Shown in pieces: positions 58,011-64,000 of a DNA stretch of 64,000 nt. Origin of the DNA: Roseomonas sp. E05 (GTDB lineage: Bacteria > Pseudomonadota > Alphaproteobacteria > Acetobacterales > Acetobacteraceae); NCBI RefSeq assembly GCF_030063475.1, contig NZ_JASIRT010000004.1:62001-126000 (forward strand), written 5' to 3'. Each line of letters opens with the position of its first letter. Position 1 is the first letter of the stretch. Made by a program: the position numbers and the translations under genes. The notes under the pieces were generated by a model. The model made no database searches. It was given only the letters and a program-made list of their open reading frames with translations, and was not told the origin of the DNA.

Positions 58011-59666
58011 TTACTTCGCCGGATGGATCTCGGCGGCGTTGGTGGTCTGGTCCACGCGCCCGCCATAGGTGAGATCCTTGCGGAAGGCCCAGACGGCGTT
58101 CTCGAACTGCACGGGGATCACCGGCATCTGCTCCAGCGCCACGCGGCCGGCCTGCCGCAGCAGCTCGGCGCGGGCCTCCTGGTCCATGGTCATCATGGCC
58201 CGCCCGGCGAGGTCATCGAACTTCGGGTTCGACCAGCCGCCGTAGTTGCTGGTGCCGAGGCCGCGCTCGCGGTCGGTGGACATCAGCCAGGAGCGGAAGA
58301 ACAGCATCGTCTCGTCCGCGTCGGTGGCCCAGCCGCCCATCGAGGCGCTGAAGTCCCGCTTGCCGCGGCGGCCGAAGAAGACGGCGCTCGGCATGGTGTC
58401 CAGCGCCACCTTCACGCCGATGCGGTTCCAGTACTGCGCCAGCGCCTGGGCCAGCCGGGCGTCGTTGATGTAGCGGTTGTTGGTGGCGTGGAAGGTCAGG
58501 CTGAACCCGTCCTTGTAGCCGGCCTCGGCCAGCAGGGCCTTGGCCTTGGCCGGATCATAGGGCAGCACCGGCAGGCCGGGGATGGTGCCGACCATGCCGA
58601 GCGGCAGGAACTGCGTGGCGGCGGTGGCGACGCCGTCCATCACCCGCTGCTCGATGGCCTTGCGGTCGATCGCCAGGGAGAGCGCCTGGCGTACCCGCAG
58701 GTCCTGCAGCGGGTTGGGGCCGCTGCCGCCCTGCACGAAGGGGCTGGGGCTGCGGGCGGTGTCGAGCTGGATGAAGATCAGCCGCGTCGTCTGCTTGTTG
58801 GCGAGGCGGATGTCGGCATCCTGGCGCAGCCGCGGGATGTCGCCGGTGGCGGGGGCCTCGATCACGTCCTGGTCGCCCGCCAGCAGGCCCGCGAGGCGCG
58901 GGCCGGCGGCGGTGACGGGGGTCAGCCGCACCGTCTTCCAGTCCGGCTTCTCGCCCCAGTAGCCCTCGTTGCGCTCCAGGATGATGGCGCCGCCGGGCGT
59001 GTAGCTGACGAGGCGATAGGGGCCGGTGCCGATGGCGGCGGTGCCGTCGTTGAACTGGGCGGGAGCCGGCCAGGGGCCGCTGGTGCCGCAGCTCTCGCCG
59101 GCGTTGAAGTCGGGCCTGGCATCACCCGCCAGCTGGCGGGGCAGGATGGAAAGGTTGCTGAGGTCGCTCAGCAGCAGCGGCTCGGGGAGGCGCGTGGTCA
59201 GCCGCAGCGTGTGCTCGTCGAGCACCTCGAGCCTGGCGATCCGCCGGACCAGCCGCGAGAAGGACTGCACCACCTCGCCCGGATTGTTGAGGATGCGGCA
59301 GTAGCTGTAGACCACGTCCGGCGCGCCGAAGCTGTCGCCGTTCTGGAAGCGCACGCCCTCGCGCAGGTGGAAGATCCAGGTGCGGTCGTCCTGCCGCTCC
59401 CAGCGCGTCGCCAGGCCGGGACCGACCTTGAGGTCGGCGTCGATTCGGGTCAGCGCCTCGAAGATGTGCCGCGAGAGGGTGCTGTTCGGTCCCAGGGCGT
59501 AGTTGTGCGGGTCGGCCGAGGTGGTCTCCCCCGCCATGGCGATGCGCAGCGTCTGCGCCGCGGCCGGGCGGGCGGCGAGCGCCGGGCCCAGGGCGGTGGC
59601 GGCGGCGAGCAGCGCCATGGCCGGCCAGGCCGCGCGCCTTTGGCGGAGTCGGGGGAAGCCTTGCAT
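58011..59666 (-). CDS. Peptide-type ABC transporter substrate-binding protein
   Basis: The 551-residue periplasmic protein has a signal peptide (to about residue 38, RPAAAQ). It is a family 5 extracellular binding protein: ETTSADPHNYALG, ISRHIFEALTR-like (LSRHIFEALT), WIFHLREGVRFQNGDSFGAPDVVYS, GTGPYRLVSYTPGG and LRVRQALSLAIDRKAI. It captures oligopeptides or other amphipathic solutes for a Dpp/Opp-type importer. The transporter subunits are not in the window. It is divergent from the LLM monooxygenase gene. Confidence 0.93.
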   Translation of the reverse strand: MQGFPRLRQRRAAWPAMALLAAATALGPALAARPAAAQTLRIAMAGETTSADPHNYALGPNSTLSRHIFEALTRIDADLKVGPGLATRWERQDDRTWIFHLREGVRFQNGDSFGAPDVVYSYCRILNNPGEVVQSFSRLVRRIARLEVLDEHTLRLTTRLPEPLLLSDLSNLSILPRQLAGDARPDFNAGESCGTSGPWPAPAQFNDGTAAIGTGPYRLVSYTPGGAIILERNEGYWGEKPDWKTVRLTPVTAAGPRLAGLLAGDQDVIEAPATGDIPRLRQDADIRLANKQTTRLIFIQLDTARSPSPFVQGGSGPNPLQDLRVRQALSLAIDRKAIEQRVMDGVATAATQFLPLGMVGTIPGLPVLPYDPAKAKALLAEAGYKDGFSLTFHATNNRYINDARLAQALAQYWNRIGVKVALDTMPSAVFFGRRGKRDFSASMGGWATDADETMLFFRSWLMSTDRERGLGTSNYGGWSNPKFDDLAGRAMMTMDQEARAELLRQAGRVALEQMPVIPVQFENAVWAFRKDLTYGGRVDQTTNAAEIHPAK

Positions 59667-59766
59667 CGTGTCCTGGACCCTTCGTTGCCTCGGCTGCCGA
59701 GAAACACCCGCGGACGAAGGATTGCAACCGGCCCCGCCGCAGCCTGGAGGGGCGTGCAGGCCGCAA

Positions 59767-59801
59767 TATCATCTTCCATGATAAACATTTATCTCTGATA
59801 A
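59767..59801. promoter_or_regulatory. Two AT-rich palindromes in a divergent promoter
   Basis: TATCAT-CTTCC-ATGATA (59767-59783) and TTATC-TCT-GATAA (59789-59801) lie side by side 25 bases before the LLM monooxygenase start, in the region divergent with the binding-protein gene. The related half-sites TATC/GATA suggest paired operators for one regulator; none is encoded adjacent. Confidence 0.5.
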
Positions 59802-59826
59802 TGGACGAAAGCCGCAGGAGCCGCCC

Positions 59827-61182
59827 ATGCCGCGCGAGATCCGCCTGAACGCCTTCGACATGGCCTGCATCGGCCATATCCAGCAGGGGATGTGGACGCA
59901 TCCCCGCGACACCAGCGTGAACTACAACCGGCTGGACCACTGGGTCTCGCTGGCCCGCACGCTGGAGGCCGGGCTGTTCGACGGTCTCTTCCTGGCCGAC
60001 GTGCTCGGCATCTACGATGTCTATGGCGGCAGCCCGGATGCCGCCCTGCGCAACGCCGTTCAGGTGCCGCTGCTCGACCCGGCGATGCTGGTGCCGGCCA
60101 TGGCGGCCGCGACCACCCATCTCGGCTTCGGCATCACCTGCAACCTCGCCTATGAGCAGCCCTTCCTCTTCGCCCGGCGGATGTCCACGCTGGACCACCT
60201 GACGCAGGGGCGAATCGGCTGGAACATCGTCACCGGCTACCTGGACAGCGCCGCCCGCGCCATGGGCTTCAGCCGCCAGATGGCGCATGACGACCGCTAC
60301 GACCTCGCCGACGAGTACATGGACGTCGTCTATGGCCTCTGGGAGGCGAGCTGGGCGCCCGACGCCGTGCGCGCCGACCGCGCGGCCGGGCTCTACGCCG
60401 ATCCTGCGAAGCTGCGCCGCGTCCGCCACGAGGGCCGGCAGTTCCAGATGGACGCCATCCATCTCTGCGAGCCCTCGCCGCAGCGCACGCCGGTGCTCTA
60501 TCAGGCCGGCGCCTCGCAGCGCGGCCGGCAGTTCGCCGCGCGCCATGCCGAATGCGTCTTCGTCAATGGCGGGGCCAAGCCGCATGTGGCTGATCTGGTG
60601 GCCGACCTGCGCGCCCGCGCCGCGCCGCGCCCGATCCGGGTCTTCGTCGGCGCCACCGCCATCGTCGGCCGCACCGAGGCCGAGGCGCGGGACCTGCTGG
60701 AGGAGTACCGCCGGCACGCCAGCGTGGAGGGCGCGCTCGCCCATGCCAGCGCCTCGCTGGGCATCGACTTCGCGCGCTACGGCATGGACGAGCCGATCGA
60801 GGGCGGCGAGTCCCAGGCGATCCAGTCCAATGTGGAGGCCATGAAGCGCGCCGCCGGCGGGGTCTTCACCAAGCGCCACCTGATCGACCGCTTCGTGCTC
60901 GGCAGCCGCCAGCCGCCCATCCTCGGCTCGGCGGAGCAGGTGGCCGATGCGCTGATGTCCTGGACCGAGGAGGCGGATGTGGACGGCTTCAACCTCTCCC
61001 GCACGGTGATGCCGGAGGGGCTGGAGCGCTTCGTGGAGCTGGTGGTGCCGGTCCTGCAGGAGCGTGGCGTCTACAAGCGCGCCTATGCGCCCGGCACCTA
61101 TCGCGAGAAGCTGTTCGGTGCCGGGCCGCTGCTGGAGGCGCCGCATCCGGCGGCGGCGATGCGCCAGGCCGCCTGGGCGTGA
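59827..61182 (+). CDS. LLM-class flavin-dependent monooxygenase (NtaA/SnaA/DszA family)
   Basis: The 451-residue bacterial luciferase-like protein has family segments IRLNAFDMACIGHIQQGMWTHPRD, GLFDGLFLADVLGIYDVYGG, VPAMAAATTHLGFGITCNLAYEQPF, LDHLTQGRIGWNIVTGYLDSAARA and LYQAGASQRGRQFAARHAE (read as conserved blocks). These FMNH2-dependent enzymes attack chelating amines, sulfonates or similar xenobiotics and need a flavin reductase partner. The only flavin reductase in this window is at 4734, far away. It is divergent from the peptide-type binding protein and followed by a terminator-family hairpin 5 bases after the stop. Confidence 0.92.
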   Translation: MPREIRLNAFDMACIGHIQQGMWTHPRDTSVNYNRLDHWVSLARTLEAGLFDGLFLADVLGIYDVYGGSPDAALRNAVQVPLLDPAMLVPAMAAATTHLGFGITCNLAYEQPFLFARRMSTLDHLTQGRIGWNIVTGYLDSAARAMGFSRQMAHDDRYDLADEYMDVVYGLWEASWAPDAVRADRAAGLYADPAKLRRVRHEGRQFQMDAIHLCEPSPQRTPVLYQAGASQRGRQFAARHAECVFVNGGAKPHVADLVADLRARAAPRPIRVFVGATAIVGRTEAEARDLLEEYRRHASVEGALAHASASLGIDFARYGMDEPIEGGESQAIQSNVEAMKRAAGGVFTKRHLIDRFVLGSRQPPILGSAEQVADALMSWTEEADVDGFNLSRTVMPEGLERFVELVVPVLQERGVYKRAYAPGTYREKLFGAGPLLEAPHPAAAMRQAAWA

Positions 61183-61187
61183 AGGGC

Positions 61188-61228
61188 GGGGGAAGGAATT
61201 CCCCCCGGACCCCCTTCTTTTTTCCTTC
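61188..61228 (+). terminator. Terminator-family element
   Basis: The core GGGGGAAGGAATTCCCCC (61188-61205) lies 5 bases after the monooxygenase stop, followed by CGGACCCCCTTCTTTTTTCC. It is a good hairpin plus T-tract arrangement. Confidence 0.72.
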
Positions 61229-61424
61229 GGGTCTCCACGCACTCGCGGCCGGCGCTGCGCCCACCGCCTCCGGCCCGCGGTGTTGTAACGATACGATTAT
61301 CTTGCCCCTCGAAAAGGCGCGGCATGCAAGAAAACCTCTTGGCGCGGCAAGGCGCTGAGGGCAGGCTTCCGTTGTCCACTGTTAACAATATGCCGGGGAA
61401 ACGACCCCGTGCCGGAGGAAGTCC

Positions 61425-62408
61425 ATGCTGACACGCCGCACTTGGCTTGGCGCACTGGCGGCGAGCCCCGCGCTCGGCCTCGCCCCGCGCGCCGCGCGGG
61501 CGCAGGCCGACTACCCGAACCATCCGGTCGCGATGCTGGTGGGCTTCGCGCCCGGTGGCGGGACGGACATCATCACCCGGTTGCTGGCGCCTTCGCTGCA
61601 GGCGAAGCTGGGCCAGCCGGTGACGGTGGACAACCGGCCGGGCGCCAGTGGCACGCTCGCCGCCGCGGCGGTGGCGCGGGCGCGGCCGGATGGCTACAGC
61701 CTGGTGATGGGCACGGTCAGCACCCAGGCCGTCGTGGCGCCGCTGATGCGCACCCCGCCCTATGACCAGATGCGCGACTTCACGCCGGTCACGCTCGCCG
61801 GCACCGTTCCGCTGGTGGTACTGGTGCCGGCCAGCGCGCCCTACAAGGACCTCAAGGGCCTGATCGACTACGCGCGCAAGAACCCGGGCAAGCTGAACTA
61901 CGCCTCCTCCGGCGTCGCCACGCAGCAGCACCTGGCGGCGGAAATGCTTTCCCAGGCCGCCGGCATCGAGATGACGCACGTGCCCTATCGCGGCACCGGG
62001 CAGGTGGTGACCGACCTGATCGCCGGCACGCTCGACCTGGCGATCGACACCATGCCCTCGCACCTGCCGCATGTCCGCGCCGGCACCACCCGTGCCCTCG
62101 CGGTGACCACGGCCGAGCGCGTCGCCGCCTTGCCGGAGGTGCCCACGGTGGCGGAAAGCGGCTTCCCCGGCTTCGCCATCACCGTCTGGTACATGCTGCT
62201 GGGCCCGGCCGGCCTGCCGAGGCCGATCGTGGAGCGCTGGAGCGCGGCGATGAACGAGGCCCTGGCCGAGCCGGATATCCGCAAGCGGCTGGAAGAGGCC
62301 GGTTTCCTCCCCGGCGGCGGCAGCCCGGAGGACGCGGCGACGCTGGTGCGGCAGGAGGCCGAGCGCTACGGCGCGCTGGTGGAGCGCGCCGGCATCCGGA
62401 TCGACTGA
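61425..62408 (+). CDS. Bug-family tripartite tricarboxylate transporter binding protein
   Basis: The 327-residue periplasmic receptor has a Tat-like or Sec signal (MLTRRTWLGALAASPALGLAP to ARAQ). The Bug pattern follows: YPNHPVAMLVGFAPGGGTDIITRLLAPSL, VDNRPGASGTLAAAAVARARPDGYSL, KLNYASSGVATQQHLAAEML, MTHVPYRGTGQVVTDLIAGTLDLAID and FAITVWYMLLGPAGLPRPIV. It binds a carboxylate-type ligand for a TctAB transporter, which is not encoded here. The 242-base upstream region holds the preceding terminator and an AT-rich stretch including TGTTAACA, probably its promoter. Confidence 0.93.
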   Translation: MLTRRTWLGALAASPALGLAPRAARAQADYPNHPVAMLVGFAPGGGTDIITRLLAPSLQAKLGQPVTVDNRPGASGTLAAAAVARARPDGYSLVMGTVSTQAVVAPLMRTPPYDQMRDFTPVTLAGTVPLVVLVPASAPYKDLKGLIDYARKNPGKLNYASSGVATQQHLAAEMLSQAAGIEMTHVPYRGTGQVVTDLIAGTLDLAIDTMPSHLPHVRAGTTRALAVTTAERVAALPEVPTVAESGFPGFAITVWYMLLGPAGLPRPIVERWSAAMNEALAEPDIRKRLEEAGFLPGGGSPEDAATLVRQEAERYGALVERAGIRID

Positions 62409-62453
62409 CCGCTCCGGGAAGGGGGCGCCCGCCACGCCCTCTGCCGCGCGCCG

Positions 62454-62898
62454 TCAGCTCCCCCGGCCCTCCTCGGCCAGGAAGTCGAGGAGGACGCGGA
62501 TGCGCGAGGGAAGGGGGCCGCCCTGGCCGAGGAAGACGGCGTGGAAGGCCTCCCTGTCGCCCGGGTTGAGGGGGTTCGAGCACCAGCACCAGCCGGCCGG
62601 CCGCTCACCCGTGCCGGCCTGGCGCTCGGCCTCGTCCAGCTCGGCCAGGATGCGGGCGGCGCGCTCATAGCTCATAGAAGGTGCAGCCTTCGGCAGTGAG
62701 CTGGAGCCGGCGGGTGGAGCGTTTGACCAGCCGCGCGCCGAGCCGCGCCTCCAGCCGGGCGACCAGCTTGCTGACGGCCGAGGGCGTCATCCGGAAGGCT
62801 CGCGCGGCGGGCGAGAAGCCGCCCAGCCGCACCACCTGCAAAAAGACCTCCATCTCCCCCGAGCGGTTGACCTCCAGCCGCGCCATCCTGGCGTTCAT
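62454..62898 (-). pseudogene. Decayed LysR-family regulator
   Basis: The N-terminal LysR helix-turn-helix is intact (MEVFLQVVRLGGFSPAARAF, PSAVSKLVARLEARLGARLVKRSTR), but the frame stops right after CTFYEL. The frameshift is a 7-base tandem duplication, GCTCATA twice (62663-62669 and 62670-62676, plus-strand reading). Removing one copy restores FYERAARILAELDEAERQAG. Beyond the linker helix only about 50 residues remain, ending in the family's C-terminal AVFLGQGGPLPSRIRVLLDFLAEE, so about 150 residues of the effector domain are deleted. It lies beside a decayed aldo/keto reductase gene, probably its former target. Confidence 0.85.
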
Positions 62899-62978
62899 CT
62901 CAAAAATGCTGTTCCGGCGCCGGTTCTACAGCACAGGCTGGCCGTTCCATAGCTTCTGTCCCATCGCTTTCACCTGCC

Positions 62979-63170
62979 ATGGGGACCAAACCCGTGCCGC
63001 TGGCGCTCGACCAGGGCCTGGGTGTCATGGTCTGGAGCCCGCTCGGCTGGACCCTGACGGCGGAGCAGGTCGCCCGGCCGGACGCGGCGAGCGCCGTCAC
63101 CGCGCCCTATCCCTACTTTCCCTACCGGCGGCAGGCGGCCTTCGCCCGGCTGAACCCGCCCGCGGTCTGA
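62979..63170 (+). pseudogene. Aldo/keto reductase remnant
   Basis: Only two pieces of an aldo/keto reductase survive, joined in one 63-codon frame: KPVPLALDQGLGVMVWSPLGW (the strand after the NADP-binding region), followed directly by the C-terminal TLTAEQVARPDAASAVTAPYPYFPYRRQAAFARLNPP. In intact family members some 100 residues separate these pieces, and the N-terminal barrel with the catalytic Tyr is missing altogether. This is a deletion remnant, next to a LysR gene that has also lost its effector domain. Confidence 0.85.
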
Positions 63171-63214
63171 GGGCGGCTTCCGGCACGGGCGGGAATGGCC
63201 GCAGAATGAGGGGC

Positions 63215-64000
63215 ATGAGCATTGATCAGCATGAGGCCCTCGCGGCCCGCTACGGCGCGGCCGCCCTGCCGCCCGCCGGCCCCTGGAACGACGTGATCGC
63301 GGCGCTGATGGCGCACCGCTCCGTCCGCGCCTATCGCTCCGACCCGCTGCCGGAGGGGACCCTGGAAACCCTGGTGGCGGCGGCGCAGTCCGCCGCCACC
63401 TCCTCCAACATGCAGACCTGGTCCGTCGTCGCGGTGACCGACCCGGCGCGCAAGGCGGTCTTTGCCGAGGTGGCGAACAACCAGCGCCACATCATCCAAT
63501 GCCCGCTCTTCCTGGTCTGGCTCGCCGACCTCTCGCGCAACGCGCGGCTGGCCGAGGCCGAGGGCACCACGCTGGAAGCGCTGCCCTATTTCGAAACCTT
63601 CCTGGTCGCCGCGCTCGATGCCGCGCTGGCGGCGCAGAACGCCACGGTCGCCGCCGAGTCGCTGGGTCTTTCCACCGTCTATATCGGCGCGCTGCGCAAT
63701 GACGTGCGGCGCGTGGCGGCGGAACTGGCGCTGCCGCCGGGCGTGGTGGGGGTGTTCGGCCTCTGTGTCGGCTATGCCGATCCCGCGGCGCGCGCCGAGG
63801 TGAAGCCGCGCCTGCCGCAGGGCGCCATCCTTCACCGCGAGCAGTACGACGCCGGCGCCGAGACGGAGATGCGCGGCCTCTACGACGTGGCGCTGAGCGA
63901 ATTCAGCGCCCGCAACGAAATGAAGGCCTATCGCTGGACCGACCGCGTGCTGGCGCGGCTCGGCCGCATCTCCGCACTGCACGGGAGGGACGGGCTCAAG
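63215..64000 (+). CDS. Nitroreductase family oxidoreductase, truncated by window end
   Basis: The frame is open from ATG 63215 (GAGGGG site upstream) to the end of the window, 262 codons without a stop. MAHRSVRAYRSDPLPEGTLE, AAAQSAATSSNMQTWSVVAV, ALDAALAAQNATVAAESLGLSTVYIGALRND and VFGLCVGYADP match the NfsA/NfrA-type FMN nitroreductases. These enzymes reduce nitroaromatics, quinones or flavins with NAD(P)H. Length suggests only a few residues are missing. The downstream neighbour is unseen. Confidence 0.92.
   Translation, partial: MSIDQHEALAARYGAAALPPAGPWNDVIAALMAHRSVRAYRSDPLPEGTLETLVAAAQSAATSSNMQTWSVVAVTDPARKAVFAEVANNQRHIIQCPLFLVWLADLSRNARLAEAEGTTLEALPYFETFLVAALDAALAAQNATVAAESLGLSTVYIGALRNDVRRVAAELALPPGVVGVFGLCVGYADPAARAEVKPRLPQGAILHREQYDAGAETEMRGLYDVALSEFSARNEMKAYRWTDRVLARLGRISALHGRDGLK

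Noticed and set aside
1-64000. tRNA, rRNA, insertion sequences, prophage and attachment sites
   Set aside because: I looked for cloverleaf-like ends, transposase or integrase motifs and flanking direct repeats and found nothing convincing. A dedicated tRNA scan was not possible.

Overview
The window looks like chromosome from a high-GC alphaproteobacterium, most likely Acetobacteraceae and Roseomonas-like. The evidence is the very high GC with strong third-position GC, the leuS-lptE-holA order, a DUF3576 lipoprotein, Bug-type and PotABCD-type uptake systems, and an alphaproteobacterial-type porin. This is judged from gene content; no 16S or other marker is present. No tRNA, rRNA, CRISPR array or insertion sequence was recognised.

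Layout. 1-5255: the tail of an SDR gene, then a five-gene minus-strand operon (flavin reductase, enol-lactonase-like hydrolase, carboxymuconolactone-decarboxylase-like protein, two-domain ABC permease, ATPase) with seven 17-bp tandem repeats upstream. 5488-8156: a three-gene sugar-nucleotide and glycosyltransferase group. 8330-12575: small conserved proteins, an FtsH-type protease, a 2H-phosphoesterase-like protein, a HAD phosphatase and an IalB-like protein. 12608-39162: a roughly 26.5-kb surface and secretion block. It holds a 3902-residue giant protein with an N-terminal LEPR-XLL motif and RTX-like repeats. Behind it in the same direction come DUF3467, an HlyD-like adaptor with a long N-terminal domain, a PqqD/M50-protease/HlyD fusion, a second HlyD-like adaptor and TolC, then a large autotransporter and SapC. 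A TPR glycosyltransferase is divergent from the giant gene. 39289-49136: an apparently dead HtrA-like protein, old yellow enzyme with an ArsR-type regulator, CreA, PAP2, a 2-hydroxyacid dehydrogenase, and a PotDABC-like importer operon ending in an RraA-like protein. 49325-56959: housekeeping genes (holA, lptE, leuS, DUF3576, porin, thiE-like, YggS). 57030-64000: a hydrolase, a peptide-type binding protein, an LLM monooxygenase, a Bug protein, a decayed LysR/aldo-keto reductase pair and a nitroreductase-family protein that runs off the window.

The most interesting unit is 19147-37573. The giant protein is followed by adaptors, a membrane metalloprotease and an outer-membrane channel in an overlapping gene string, but no ABC ATPase or RND pump is present, so this is not a standard type I secretion locus. 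A second theme is a family of GGGGGAAGGAATTCCCCC hairpins with a conserved C-rich then T-rich tail, placed 5 to 22 bases after many stop codons. It looks like a lineage-specific terminator family.
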